A stretch of 37,650 nt of DNA from Byssochlamys sp. IMV 00236 (taxonomy: Eukaryota > Ascomycota > Eurotiomycetes > Eurotiales > Thermoascaceae), in contig MSJH02000046.1 of NCBI GenBank assembly GCA_001931875.2, positions 1 to 37,650 on the forward strand. The letters run 5' to 3'. Positions 9,440 through 21,713 of this stretch are shown in pieces. Below the pieces are notes generated by a model that had not been told where the DNA came from, ran no database searches, and saw only the letters and a list, made by a program, of their open reading frames with translations. Within the stretch, counting starts at the first letter, position 1; each line of letters opens with the position of its first letter. The translations under genes were made by a program, and so were the position numbers.

Positions 9440-11746
9440 ATGACTACTTTACTTATTGACAACTACGACAGCTTTACTTATAACGTCTATCAATACCTGA
9501 GCTGTCAGGGGGCCAATGTTGTTGTCCATCGAAATGACAAGATTACTATTTCAGAAATAGAACAGCTTGCACCTCGCAACATCGTTATCTCACCTGGTCC
9601 TGGTCACCCATCAACCGATGCCGGTATTTCTCGAGATGTCATCAAGACATTTGCTGGTAGAATTCCCATATTGGGTATTTGTATGGGTCAACAGTGCATG
9701 TATGAGGTATATGGAGGCACTGTATCTTATGCAGGCGATATCGTTCACGGCAAAGCATCTAGAATTAAGCACGACAACCGAGGTATCTTCAGGGGCGTTC
9801 CTCAAAACAACATGGTCACTCGATATCACTCACTTGCTGGCATGCCTTCCACATTACCTGATGCTTTAGAAGTGACAGCTACAACGGATGATGGAATCAT
9901 TATGGGAATTCGACATAAAGAATATACAGTAGAAGGTGTTCAGTTCCATCCGGAGAGTATCCTCTGTGAGCACGGACATACGATGATCAACAACTTTTTG
10001 AATCTGCGTGGTGGAACTTGGGAAGAGAATCCAGGCGCTGGCGTCTTATCAAACAAGTTGCGTGCCCAACCCAAGCCGAACAGCAATGAATCTCAATTGG
10101 ATCTCTCTGAGCAACAACAGCAGCAATTAACCGCAGCTGCTCCCTCTATATTGACTCGTATCTATTCTCAACGTCTCAAAGATGTTCAAGCTGCTAAAGA
10201 AATTCCTGGACAGACGCCTGAGGACCTTGAAAAACTCTTGCGACTTCACGCCGCCCCTCCTCTTCAAGACGTCGTTGCTCGCCTACGCCAAAGTAAACCT
10301 GCCCTCATGGCTGAAGTCAAGCGTGCGTCTCCTTCCAAGGGCAATATTGATATGAAGGCCAATGCAGCTGAACAAGCCCTTCAGTACGCTTTGGCAGGAG
10401 CCAGTGTTGTCTCTGTTCTTACCGAACCCAAATGGTTCCGTGGTACGCTTCAAGATATGCGTCAAGTAAGAGAAGCCGTGGGCCACTTGCCCAATAGACC
10501 CTGTATCTTGCGAAAGGATTTTATCGTTGACCGTTATCAGATCCTCGAAGGTCGTCTTTATGGTGCCGATACCATCTTGTTAATCGTTGCCATGCTGAAC
10601 GATGAACAACTGCACGATCTATACAGTTATGCAAAATCATTGGGTATGGAGCCTCTTGTTGAAGTCAATAATGCTGAAGAAATGGCTCGAGCCAACGCAC
10701 TGGGTGCACGTTTAATCGGTGTCAATAATCGAAACTTGCATAGCTTTGATGTTGATATGGAAACGACCAGTCGTTTGGCAGAAATGGTGCCGGAGGGAAC
10801 TATCCTATGTGCTCTTTCTGGCATCACAGGTCGAGCTGATGTTGAAATGTATGTCAAACAAGGTGTGCACGGTGTCTTGGTTGGTGAAGCCCTCATGCGA
10901 GCTTGGAACCTCAAGGAATTCGTTTCGGATCTGCTTGGTCTCGAAAAGAAGGACCCTGTTCCTGTTTCAAAGGAACAAAAGACGTCGTTGGTCAAGGTCT
11001 GTGGTATCTCTAGTGTGGAGGCAGCTGTAGAAGCAGCCAAGGCCGGTACTGACTTGATTGGTTTGATATTTGCAGAAAAATCAAAGCGAAAAGTAAGCTT
11101 GGAGAAGGCTCAAGAGATTGTATCCGCTGTGCGCGTTTTGGGCATTCAGTCCAGCAAAACATTACCAAACAATGCTCATCCCAACAACTGGTTCCTAACT
11201 CATCAATACCTATTAGAAAAGCGACGAAAGCCTTTGGTCGTTGGTGTCTTTGTGAATCAATCTATTGAATACATGACTGAAGTTGCTACGACCGTCGGAC
11301 TTGACCTCATTCAGTTGCATGGAACAGAGTCACTCGAACTCGCTCATTATCTGCCAGTGCCTGTGATCAGAGCATGTCATATAGACAATGCCACTTTCCA
11401 TGAATCTCAGATACCACACTTGACACAACCTGGCTACCATCACTATGTCCTACTGGATGCCAAAGTACCTAACTTACCCTCTGATCAACAAGGTGGACGT
11501 GGTGTCAAGTTTGACTGGTCTATTGCAAACAAGATCGTGAACCACAAGAGATTCGAATTCCTTGACAACAAAGACTTTCCAATCATTCTTGCCGGTGGAT
11601 TAGATCCTACCAACGTAGCTGCTGCCATTCAACAAGTGAAGCCTTGGATGGTGGATGTGTCTAGTGGTGTAGAAACAGATGGCACAAAAGATTTAAACAA
11701 GATTCGATCTTTTATTGAAACCGTTCAATCTACAAAATATACATAA
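9440..11746 (+). CDS. trp1: Trifunctional tryptophan biosynthesis protein (GATase-IGPS-PRAI)
   Basis: One uninterrupted frame of 768 residues. The start at 9440 is chosen because an in-frame ATG at 9338 would put a long Phe run, encoded by the T tract, ahead of the conserved [14 protein letters not shown]. Residues 1-200 are the glutamine amidotransferase of anthranilate synthase, with nucleophile C81 in GICMGQQC and H170/E172 in VQFHPES. About 235-500 is indole-3-glycerol-phosphate synthase ([30 protein letters not shown]). About 513-768 is phosphoribosylanthranilate isomerase ([29 protein letters not shown]). This domain order is usual for fungal trp-1/trpC. The protein pairs with a separate TrpE subunit. 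It has no introns and ends 1 base from the convergent grx5 stop. Confidence 0.97.
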   Translation: MTTLLIDNYDSFTYNVYQYLSCQGANVVVHRNDKITISEIEQLAPRNIVISPGPGHPSTDAGISRDVIKTFAGRIPILGICMGQQCMYEVYGGTVSYAGDIVHGKASRIKHDNRGIFRGVPQNNMVTRYHSLAGMPSTLPDALEVTATTDDGIIMGIRHKEYTVEGVQFHPESILCEHGHTMINNFLNLRGGTWEENPGAGVLSNKLRAQPKPNSNESQLDLSEQQQQQLTAAAPSILTRIYSQRLKDVQAAKEIPGQTPEDLEKLLRLHAAPPLQDVVARLRQSKPALMAEVKRASPSKGNIDMKANAAEQALQYALAGASVVSVLTEPKWFRGTLQDMRQVREAVGHLPNRPCILRKDFIVDRYQILEGRLYGADTILLIVAMLNDEQLHDLYSYAKSLGMEPLVEVNNAEEMARANALGARLIGVNNRNLHSFDVDMETTSRLAEMVPEGTILCALSGITGRADVEMYVKQGVHGVLVGEALMRAWNLKEFVSDLLGLEKKDPVPVSKEQKTSLVKVCGISSVEAAVEAAKAGTDLIGLIFAEKSKRKVSLEKAQEIVSAVRVLGIQSSKTLPNNAHPNNWFLTHQYLLEKRRKPLVVGVFVNQSIEYMTEVATTVGLDLIQLHGTESLELAHYLPVPVIRACHIDNATFHESQIPHLTQPGYHHYVLLDAKVPNLPSDQQGGRGVKFDWSIANKIVNHKRFEFLDNKDFPIILAGGLDPTNVAAAIQQVKPWMVDVSSGVETDGTKDLNKIRSFIETVQSTKYT

Positions 11747-11747
11747 T

Positions 11748-12371
11748 CTAATTCTTTTCGTCTTCCTGTACTTCAGGAGGAACAATCTCTTCCTTTACTA
11801 ATAAATCCTCGAGATCACCTGATTGATGCATATTTAATAAGATATCGCAGCCACCGATAAATTCACCCTTGATGTAAATTTGAGGAATCGTGGGCCATTC
11901 AGAGTATTCTTTGATAGATTCTCTTAATTCAGGATCTTCCAATACATTGAATGCATTGACTTTGTTAAAGTCAACACCTTGGACTTGTAAAATTTGGACA
12001 GCGGCACGACTGAATCCACACTAGTAGGGGGAACCATGTATATTAGTTGTTTTTTTTTTTAAAAAAAATGTATTTGCTTTGTATAATTACCATGGGAGCA
12101 TCAGGAGTACCCTTCATAAACAAGACGACATCCTTGGATTTGACATCCTAGTAGAATGTGAGTAAGTGTCATGCTTTTTTTTTATTGAATCTTTGTACCT
12201 TGTCTAAACGAGCCTTCATTTCCGTTGAGATCCAACGAGCAAATAAGGAAGTACTACGGAAGCTAGTGTTCAAGTTGGGTCGGAAAAAGGTAGACTTTAA
12301 GAGAAATAAGTATTTGTATATGTTGTCTATATGTTGCTTACAGTCTTGACAGCAGAACGAATGAAGCTCAT
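11748..12371 (-). CDS. grx5: Mitochondrial monothiol glutaredoxin
   Basis: Four exons (12371-12342, 12294-12199, 12147-12091, 12020-11748) join to 151 residues. The N-terminus is Arg/Ser-rich and lacks acidic residues before about residue 35, as expected of a mitochondrial targeting peptide. The CGFS active site starts at C62, split from the preceding Met by an intron. Also present are [26 protein letters not shown] and an acidic tail. Grx5 proteins pass [2Fe-2S] clusters from the scaffold to acceptors in the mitochondrial matrix. isa1, which acts later in the same pathway, lies about 12 kb away. The stop codon faces the trp1 stop, so the two transcripts must overlap at their 3' ends. Confidence 0.95.
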
Positions 12372-12484
12372 GATTTAATACAAGTAAAGTAAGAAAGAAA
12401 AAAAAAAAAAAGAAATGATTATAAATGGTTAAAATAGCATAAAGTCACAAAGTGTGAGAGAGCGCGCAGTAATGAATTTAATGT

Positions 12485-13497
12485 TTAAGATGGATACCAG
12501 GACATTGTTGTTGTGGTAGATGATGACTCTTGGGGATAAGGTGCTTCCTTTTTCTGTTCTTCAGTAAATGTTTCAAATGAGTCATGTGACTGAGGAAGTG
12601 TGTTTGAATAATCAACAGGTTGAGCGGGTGAAGAAGCAGTACTTTCTGCTGTAGTTGGAAGACTTGCTGCATAAGCATTTAATGCCTCTGTATATTCTTT
12701 GTATTCCTTTTTAAAAATATCTTGGTATTTCTATTATAGATGTATAAGATTTTCTCTTTCTCTCTCTCTCTCTCTTTAAAGCATTACCTTCTTTTCATCT
12801 GCTGACAAGCTCTTCCATCTTTGTCCCAAAATTCTTGTTATTTCACCAAGATTATCTGTTTGACATTCATCCTTTACTTTATCCCTTTCCATACGGCAAT
12901 AAATAAAAAAGACATTTCCTGGGCCTCTGGGCGCATTCGGATCTTTCTTTGGTTTCTGTTCTTGATCTTGCTTAGAACGGGTATTGCTGCCTTTACTATA
13001 TTTCTGTATCTTTTTTTTTTTTTTTTTTTAATTTTTTTTTTTTAATTTTTTAGTAAGCTTATGTTCATTATATAGTGATAATGTATGTGTCTTACTATTT
13101 CTGAATCATCTTCCATCTCTGATAGTAAATCAAGTGGTTCATCATTGTCATCGACAATGTGATTTCCTGATTTTTCTATACGATCAAGTAGAAATCTATA
13201 GTAAAACATATCAGTATGAAGCCATTTCTTTAATTGTTTCCAATTACACTCTTTCCAATTTCAAATGTCGAATACTCTTACGGGCTTTGTATAATCTTAC
13301 GTTGAGTAAGTCATTTTCCTAAAGATGAAATGAATAATTGTATAATGAATAATAACAATAGCCCTACTTTTTCTACTTCACGTATACGCTTCCTAAGGTC
13401 AATAAGCTTATTTTTATATTTAAGGTCTAAACATATATACTCTTTACTATTAGTTATGGTAGCTTTTTTTCATTTATATGAAATTACCTTCTGCCAT
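12485..13497 (-). CDS. HMG-box protein, Nhp10-like
   Basis: Six exons (13497-13488, 13426-13368, 13318-13248, 13195-13096, 13003-12788, 12730-12485) give 233 residues. The N-terminal 65 residues look like a coiled coil (LIDLRKRIREVEKENDLLN, LKLERVFLLDRIEK). A short acidic segment follows, then an HMG box at about residues 97-165 with KDPNAPRGPGNVFFIYC and LGQRWKSLSADEKKKYQ. The tail is rich in Ser, Thr and Pro. Coiled coil plus a single HMG box is the layout of Nhp10, a DNA-binding subunit of the INO80 chromatin remodeller. Other single-box HMGB proteins remain possible. The intron before exon 5 holds long A-runs. A 21-base CT tract (about 12755-12776) lies in the last intron. Confidence 0.8.
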
Positions 13498-14235
13498 GCT
13501 TATTGCTGATGAAAAGAAGAAGAAGAAAAAAAAGGGAAATTTTGATGGTTGAGCCAAAACAAGTAAGCTTAACTCAGTTTCCTATGTGATTAATATCTAC
13601 AATATGATATTCTTTAATAACTACTATTATAAAAACATAGGAGACACTAAGTTGGCATAACATGTGCTTCTTGACATAAATCACCTTGACAAAAGGCTAT
13701 TATTTAAAGAAGCTTACCAAGTAACACTTTATGCAAAAGAAAAAAGAGAGACTAAAAATAGCAATTTTTATCTGGATCACATGGGTGCATCGATTGTACA
13801 GAAGAAGAAATACGAAAACACTTTAAACAAGTAACCATTATCTTTAAAGCATGGACGCCATCAAAGGAAAGACTGAATGTATATATCCTGATCTTCAAAT
13901 CTTTGCATATGAAATTTTATCTCAAAGTTTACATACCAAATCAATCAAGGTAGACAAGAATGTTTTTATCAATGCAATCTTTTGCACTATTCAAGATATT
14001 TTGGTAATCTAACCGATATGGAAACTGGTAGATCATAAAAATAAGCTTTTGATATTGTATTAAAATAAACTTCCCCAGGAGGGAGGATAAATCATACGCT
14101 ATTGAATGAACAATTATATATATATAAAGGGAGCATACTTTAGCAAGATGTTGTTTATAGTTTATTTTTAAAATACAGTTTTGTCGTAAGGATGGAATGG
14201 ATGCAAAGTCCATTTTATGATGAGCGAAATGACTC
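13498..14235. other. Intergenic region with a possible small coding fragment
   Basis: The region lies between the HMG gene start and the RhoGEF stop, both on the minus strand, and presumably contains the HMG promoter. On the plus strand, 13851-14012 encodes 53 residues beginning MDAIKGKTECIYPDLQ that look protein-like, with ATG and stop. The frame just upstream reads SHGCIDCTEEEIRKHFKQ. I cannot identify either; see the findings. Confidence 0.35.
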
Positions 14236-16363
14236 TTACTGTTGCTGTAGTTGCTTGATTTTATTCAACCATAACTTTCTAACGGAATCAGTTGAAGTGA
14301 ATAAAGTAATGGGTTGATCATTTGTACATGCATTTTTAAATGTAATTGGAAATAGACAGGATGATTCATATACAGTGGGTATATCCGCATTTAAATGCTT
14401 AATATGGATTGGCTAATTTGGGGGGTGATTAGAATAATAACCATTTCTTTATCTTTATACCTTTTGATACAGTTTATAATATTCCATTTGTTGATTGAAT
14501 TTAATTTTACAGACAATGAATGCATGATCAAACAGAAATAATTGCAAATGAGTGTTGCTTTTACTTCTTTTCATCTTGCCTCTCATCACAAGTTGACGTT
14601 TAGGATTTAATAGATCTAAATCCTTTAAAATGGGGGACATATTAGATGACTCGTTTTCTTACATCTTGTACACACACTTACCACTCCTTTACACGGTAGT
14701 ATTTTGCTCGATAATTGCTGTAAATGAAATGCATTATCAGATAATCCAACCTGATAATTTAATTGAACAAGGAATTGAGTGATCATGTCCATAGCAACCG
14801 GGATGTCAACATAATCTTGATGATCTTTAGGCGTTACTTCATGTATTGAATTCAACAATAAATTGTATCTGCCCAATCTGGACGTTGGTTTTGTCAAATA
14901 GCCATTCAGTTCCAATCTGCGTGACTCGGGCCTTCTTTCGGTCCTGTCAGCAAACTCTTGAAACTTTGGATTAATCTTTTTCTCCAATTCAAATCTGTGC
15001 TTGCCAATGATCTGATGCGCTCCGTATCGAACGAATGGTTCAAATTGCTTGACATGTGCTATCATGATATCTCCAATACATGGTATAACCGAGTGTTTAT
15101 CTTGTCGTATTGTAAGTGCTTTTGAAAGAGATGAGCTAATTTGTTCTATCTCGGTCAAATTCCAAAACACGTCTATAATAAATTGTTGTCTCCTTTCAGC
15201 AGGTATAACGTCAGTTGTCATGATAGGCTGGATCCAATGTTCCTTCACGTATTGTATATCACTATTAAAATCTTGCTCTGTATAAACCAACTCATATATA
15301 CATTCCTGTCTCTTCTTTTCCCTATCATTTGTTTCCATGACGATATCTAAAGGGACAGAGTATCTCCACAGTGCTCTATCATTCAACTGCTCCTGATCAC
15401 TATTCCTCAGCATGTTCTTTCTCTGTTTCATCCTAGGACAGCTAATACTGTAGCACGGGGTTTTTCTTGTGCATGTTGGTGAATAACAATCAGTTAGTAC
15501 AGTAAATACGCCATTCGTCACTGTTGTGCCTATATGATCTTGCAGTGAGTTCCCTCCTTTATCAGAGCATAATAGACGGAATATAACTTACCATCGTTGT
15601 TAAATTGATAATATTCATTGTCTAAATCCTTCAGCTTGTAATCATATGTGACGTGATGAAACAAGTTTTGCTGCCCCAACGCACGTCCCACCAACAAACC
15701 CAAATTTCTATCCTGAACCTTGAGAATAGTCACAAGACAATCGACCATTTCTGCTCCAGTAAAGATATCATGATACTCAATACCGTCCTTGATAGCAATG
15801 GATGTGAGTGAAATGGTTTGTATAAACTCTTTGGCTACATGTGACAAAAGCGCAGTATAGACCATGGATTTGGGATGGATGCTGGGTTGCCTTTTTTGAT
15901 TTAATCGGGAAAATACCTGTTGGATGACTGTCGATTGCTTCTTTTTGGTATTTTTGGCGTTGTTGTTGATGGTTTCAGATTTACTAGGTTTTAAAAAATC
16001 TAATAAAGAAAAAAGTTGAAGGGGAAGAAGGAAGTCTTGTCTGATCTTAGGAGACTTACCTACAAGTTTATGCGCAGTGGATTGTCTATGTGTTTCCTTT
16101 ATGGGTAAGGCTGATAATAATGATGGATTAGAGACGCATCTTCGTCTTTGACGTAACAGTTTCTCTTGAAGATTGCTTTGTTGTACATGATCATCTTGAC
16201 TTGACCTTCTTTTTGTTTGTTGATAGGCTTGTAGACTTTGACGTCTGACAGGTAAATTTTGCTTTAGGTAGCAATTTTCAATATCTGGTGTCAGTACGTT
16301 TCTTCTATAAGCGCCTTGAAATTGATATGGGCTTCCCTCTTCAATGATCACGGCTTTGTCCAT
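14236..16363 (-). CDS. Rho guanine nucleotide exchange factor (DEP-RhoGEF-PH)
   Basis: Five exons (16363-16060, 15999-15592, 15556-14682, 14622-14461, 14412-14236) join in frame to 641 residues. Residues 1-95 are basic and polar. A DEP domain follows (IKDGIEYHDIFTGAEMVDCL, LGQQNLFHHV). A Cys-rich segment, TDCYSPTCTRKTPCYSISCP, is typical of fungal Rom1/Rom2 proteins. Then comes a RhoGEF/DH domain (RQECIYELVYTEQDF to LTKPTSRLGRYNLLLNSI) and a PH domain (MRGKMKRSKSNTHLQLFLFD, STDSVRKLWLNKIKQL). Rom2-type GEFs activate Rho1 at the plasma membrane in the cell-wall integrity pathway. Unlike Rom2, no CNH domain follows; the frame stops right after PH. The first intron is 60 bases without a stop, so it could be retained. 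Confidence 0.88.
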
Positions 16364-17812
16364 ATCCCCCCTTTTTTTTTTGTGAATAAGAATATTAAAA
16401 AAGAGGGAGGAAAATGAAAATTAAAAAAAATGTGTTTAATTTCTTTTTCATCATCTTTACTATATGTAGCAACTTTGATGAAAGGCAGTTTGCTTAAAAA
16501 AAAAAGATCTAGATATGTCATCTTTTTGGTTACCATCATCGTCACGCCATGTTGCTATGGGTACTGTTTCTACTTTATAAAATTTTTACATGATGACATG
16601 CTTTAATCAATATGGCCAATAATTTTATTTAAACTATTTTAGCTCACTTTTTTATTTATCAGTCCTCTTAAAAAAGGCGTGCAAAAGATACGAGGGTCGA
16701 CTTTAATGCCCAATGCATATATTTTCTAAATTGTATTGTTACACACAATAAATTTCATTTTCTGTATCAGAAATCACACATTTTACAGTGCTCACAGCAC
16801 CAATTCGCGCAAAAACAAAAATCAACTACTACCGTGATTCGTAACTCACGCCTTTCAGTGATGGTCTTCTTGCTTAATATTGTATCTTTTTATTTCCCTC
16901 ACGATTATTTCGAGGTGTATTAAGATAAAAATGAGCGACAGAATTTTATGTAAAGATGGTTCATTATTATGTAATAAGCAGTCTTGTGGTATCCATGCTA
17001 CCATTCAGTGCTTAAATATCTAATGTTACTACAAGATCTGTTACACCTTACGCAAATGTGGTCAACGCAGTTTAAATAACTCAGCTTCTTAATATATAAA
17101 TATTGATATATTTAGTAATCTGCTTCTTAGGTCTATGTAACAAGTTTTATGGTCATGGACGTCTCTGCTGCGATTGTGGGTGTTGACTCCTTGCTTACGT
17201 TTAGAGGTAAATAAGCAATGAAGATGGCTCATAAAACTTTTGATCTCGTTGTTGATGGTTCAAACGATGCATCATCTTTGACTTGCTCTTTTTGCGCCAT
17301 AAATCTATCGCTTTCGTGTAAATAAAGCTTATATTCCTTGATAAAGATAGCCAATTTTTAGATTGCCAGCTAGTCTTTATTTTTAAAGAATTAAATCTCG
17401 TTTGATTTAATAATACGTATTAAGCGCGTTTTTATTTATAGATATCTTGTAAACTATGTTTGAAATCTCGATTGGTTTCAAAACAGTAAGCTTTTACTAA
17501 CAGGAATAACCATGAGAAGGTAGAGATAGTCTATTCCTAGCCCCAGACCCCAACATGCTGATGCTTTTCACCACCATATTTCTAATCCGAGAAACTCAGT
17601 AGAGGTACCGTCTGCCACTAGCCCCATGATGACACAAGTATTAAAGGTACAGCATATTTAAAAAGAAAAAAATCAACACTAAAAAGCACGAATTGAGTTA
17701 AGAATCACGCTGATAATTGATTGATGCCGTGAGCATTTTATTATTAAAATGAATATTATATTTACGTCTGCAAACTGCAAAATTGAATGAAAGGTATTAC
17801 TATGTATTTTTT
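16364..17812. other. Large intergenic region
   Basis: About 1.45 kb with no supportable gene. The part next to 16363 should contain the RhoGEF promoter and the part next to 17812 the ATP-citrate lyase 3' flank. It is AT-rich with scattered TATATAAAT-like segments (near 17093-17101). No tRNA or repeated structure was recognised. Confidence 0.5.
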
Positions 17813-20800
17813 TTAAGCTTGTTTGGGTTGAACATTAACACGAGTATTGACACGTCTGGGATCTAATGTTTCTGGATCCAGTGAAGGTAAAAGATAAGAA
17901 ATATCATCCCAAGGATGTCTGTATAATCCTTGCTTCAGTCTCTTTTGATCCAAGTGGTGACCGATGAAACCAAGTGATCTACCAAGGACGAACAAACCAT
18001 TTAATGTACCAATACGCATGTATTCTTCAGCTTCATCTTGATTGAAGGCTCCTGATTCACGCAAGAGATCAACAAAGGAAACGGCAATACAACCATCCAC
18101 GTTCAAGATCAAGTTGTCTTTCTTGCTTGTTGTGATTTCTTCTACCTTTAATGCATAATCCAAGATGGGTGTGCGAGGGAAGTGCTTCTTGACGTAGTCC
18201 TTGACTAATTCAACACGCATATCAGGGTTGGTACGAGACTTGATCTTGTGGCCAATACCAGGAATCAACTTGTTGGCCTTACGCATGGAGGTGACAAATT
18301 CACGAGGAGTCATTCCACTGTCATAAGCCTTGGTGAAGTTGGTAGCAGCTCCATCAAGTGCACCACCAAATCTTTCACCAATAGTAAGAAGACCAGACAC
18401 AAGGGATGAGATCAAGTCTTTGCCAGCACGGGTGGTGATAATGGTGTTCATAGCCTAAAAAAATAAAAAGTTCAAAATCCATCCTGATTTACAAAACAAG
18501 AGAAAAAACTTACACCAGAGACGGCAGGTCCGTGATCAGCAGTGAGCATCAAGACCATTTCGATAAATTTACAAGCATAGTCTGGTAAGCGACGCTTGAA
18601 CCACAAAAGGGAAAGAACACCACCGATACCAATATCTTCCTTAAAGACATCAGTGATACGCATACCAGCATACAACAATTCCTGTCCTCTGTCATCAACA
18701 ATGGTAGATACGAAGCTAGCAGGCTTACGAACGAGACCTAATTCTTGAGCCCAAGAGTAATCGATGGGAATCTTGGGGATTTCAGGTTCAGGACGAGGAA
18801 TGATGACACCGTCCTTGACCAGCTTGTTGTAAGCTTCAGCAAGAGCCAAGGGCATCTTTTCAAATGTTTCGGGGACAATGATACCGGCAGCACGCATGGC
18901 TTTATTCTTGGCATCAGCAGTTTCCAAATCAGAGTTAGCCATAGCACCAGCATGACCAAACTGGACATCGGTTGTAAACATCTTGGCACATGTACCGATA
19001 CACCAGGCAACAATAGGCTTCTTGATCTGTCCGCTCTTGACAGCTTCGATCACTCTGTATTCTTCAACACCACCTACTTCACCGAGCAAGACAAGCATCT
19101 TACAGTTGGGGTCGGCTTCATAACGGAGCAAGTGGTCGATGAAAGTGGAGCCAGGATAACGGTCACCACCAATAGCAACACCTTCGTAGACACCATCGGT
19201 TGTACGAGAGATGATGTTGTTCAATTCGTTGGACATACCACCAGACTTGGAAACATAGCCAACAGAACCAGATCTGTAAAGCTTAGAGGCGACAATGTTA
19301 TCCATCATACCACCTGTGTTACCAATCTTGAAGCATCCAGGCTTGATACCACCAACGGTAGCAGGACCAACCACCAAGACCTTGCGTGCTTCGGCTTCAT
19401 GCAATAATTGACGAGCACGTCTTTCGGGGACACCTTCAGCAATGATAGCAACTGTCTTGATTTGATTAGAGTAAGTAAAAATTTCACGAGTGGAATCAAA
19501 GACGGAACGGCAAGAGGCAAAGTTGACGACAACATCGACTTCAGGGAACTTTTCAACAGCGTCCTTCAAGGAAGTGAAAACAGGAATCAAGGTTTCCTTG
19601 GTACCCCAGTAGAACTTTTGAACATGAGAACCACCAAAGGGATAGACCATGGCAGCCACAGAAGGAGTTTCACGCTTACACATAAAGTCAAAGTCAAGCA
19701 TACCTTGGACAGCACGAGGTTGCATACCGTAGACTAAAGCACGAGTCTTGGAGGTGAAGGGACGGTACCATTCGGCGGATTCGTCAGCTTCAGTAGCAAA
19801 GTAGGTCATGCGATCATTAGGGTTTGTAGGTGAGTTGTTGTCTTCGGCGATGGTCAACTTGGGTGTATTGGCACCGGAGGGAGTACCAAAGATTTGATCT
19901 TGGAACAAGTTACCAGAGGAACCAGATTGCTGTTGTTGAGTGGCAACGTCGTTACTCTTGCCTTCCAAAGCCAAGGGTACAATATCAGTAATGTGAGTTT
20001 CAGGACCAAAGACTTGGATTTCGACACCTAAAGTTTCACCCAATTGACGCATAGCACGCAAACCTTCTTGATAGTTGGGACCACCACGACGGATGAAGAT
20101 GCGCACTTTGTGATTGATCAAGGCCTGCTTGAATTCAGTCAAGGCACGGATGATGCCTTTGAAGGTAGTAGCAACATTGGTAAAGTTGGCGATACCACCA
20201 CCGATGAACAAGACCTTGCCTTCAGGGTTAGCATTGCCACGAGTCATCAAGTCAAGGATGGTCTTTGCATATTCATATGTTTGTGTTTCGGTAGGAGCAC
20301 CAGAGTACTCACCATAGTTGGCTAATTCGTGAGCATAGCCAAGTGCTGCGATAGCATCCGAGTAGACAACGGAAGCACCACCACCGGCAACCATAGTCCA
20401 CACACGGCCTTCACGGTTCAGGACGGTCAACTTGAGTGAAGCACCAGTCTTGCCATCAAGTTCTTGAATATAAGCTTCTTCGCGAGTGAGTTCACGACCA
20501 AAGGGAGCGGGGAACTCCATAGGAGGACCTTGGTCGACGTGTTGTTGATCGGCAACAAGGCCAATATTTTGAGGGGCTCGTGCGATAGCCCATTTAGGGC
20601 CAGCTTCGAATTCTGCAGTTTGGTCTAATTTAGCAGCTAAATCGAGATACATAACTTGAGGGGTTTGTCCTTCCACAGGATCTGTGACGACCAAGGGGTT
20701 AATTTCAAGATAGGTAAAGTGAAGTTCGACATAGACAGCATAGAGACGACTGATAAAGTCAACCAAGACATCGTGCTTGAACTCTGGAACATCCTTGAGC

Positions 20801-21446
20801 AAAGTGTCCTTGATGGTTTGAGCAGAGGGGAACTCGGCGTTGACAGGAATTAAGAGCTTAAGAGCCTTTGCGTCGACATCACCAATGTCAATACCACCTT
20901 CGTGAGTAAAGAGAATGTAATCACCTTCACGAACGGAGTTAATACAGATATAATATTCGGTGTTTGCCGGGTGCGGAGCAAATGGTTCGACCAAGAAGGT
21001 CTTCAAGACGCCCGTCGTTCTTTCAATCTAAAATTTAAAGATGATGATTATCAATCGGGAATCATCTCACCCACACTTTTTTTAAATGTTACCTTAATTT
21101 CCTTTCCAGCACGCTCTTCGATCCACTTGCGGGCTTCAGACCAGTCCTTGTTCAAGGTCAAGAGACCATGCTTTCCTCTTCTCTTGATCAATTGATCTGG
21201 CTTAGCAACCAGCTTGTCAGTTAATAACCAAGGATGGCTTTGTTCAAGGTTATCTAATTGTTGCTTCAAAGCAGCATCAAATGCACCAGCAGGGCCATTT
21301 AAGAGAGAAGTATTAACATTGATATGAGCTAACTTGGTTGCGGCAGGAGTAAAGAGAGATGGAGTATCATTAGGTACGGGTACACGCAATAGATGATAAG
21401 CTAAGAGCAACTTGCCATCGTATTCTCTAATGGCTTTGGCAGACAT
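17813..21446 (-). CDS. acly: ATP-citrate lyase, single-chain form
   Basis: Three exons (21446-21093, 21027-18514, 18454-17813) join to 1169 residues. The start is the ATG of [12 protein letters not shown]; an upstream in-frame ATG would add an unlikely hydrophobic stretch. The N-terminal half is the ATP-grasp and citrate-binding part ([18 protein letters not shown]). The CoA-ligase part carries [10 protein letters not shown], with the phosphorylated histidine at about residue 810. The last 270 residues are the citrate-synthase-like module ([28 protein letters not shown]). The enzyme makes cytosolic acetyl-CoA from citrate for lipid and sterol synthesis. Ascomycetes split it into two subunits, while animals and many other fungi, as here, have one chain. 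A Gln/Ser/Asn-rich linker (about 19840-19960) between the halves accounts for part of the extra length over the human protein. Confidence 0.97.
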
Positions 21447-21562
21447 TGTTTCAAAAGAGTTTTGTTTTGAAAAAGGGAAAAGAAAAAGATAAAAAAAGAA
21501 GAGAATAAATATAGCTGTCAAGCGTGACTTTAAAAATACCAAGTTTCCTAATATGGTTTGCC

Positions 21563-21639
21563 ACCGAGGAGTAGAATCTGGTTTGGGTCTAGTCCTCGGT
21601 TAGAGTATCTCCCCCAAATAACAACTTTGGGGACACCCC
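21563..21639. promoter_or_regulatory. Palindromic elements upstream of ATP-citrate lyase
   Basis: ACCGAGGAGTAG (21563-21574) and CTAGTCCTCGGT (21589-21600) form 12-base arms with one mismatch and a 14-base loop. About 10 bases further, CCCCCAAA and TTTGGGG (21611-21632) form a second inverted pair, and GGGGACACCCC (21629-21639) is itself palindromic. They lie 117-193 bases before the lyase ATG and just beyond the end of the zinc-finger gene. Role as promoter sites or as a 3' hairpin is inferred. CCCC/GGGG cores are bound by fungal C2H2 factors of the Msn2 and Mig1 type. Confidence 0.4.
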
Positions 21640-21713
21640 AGATATGATGGGCATTGAGGCAGACAAAAAAAAAAAGGAGAAAATGGTTGATTTATTGATG
21701 ATTACGTGATTTA

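Noticed and set aside
10627..11040. 137-codon minus-strand frame inside trp1
   Set aside because: Antisense shadow of the conserved IGPS/PRAI region.
16364..17812. A hidden tRNA or non-coding RNA gene in the largest gap
   Set aside because: I found no TTCGAAT-type B box or cloverleaf; nothing beyond AT-rich sequence.
18745..19407. 220-codon plus-strand frame inside ATP-citrate lyase
   Set aside because: It is antisense to a strongly conserved exon and has no recognisable domain; it is a by-product of the codon use of the real gene.
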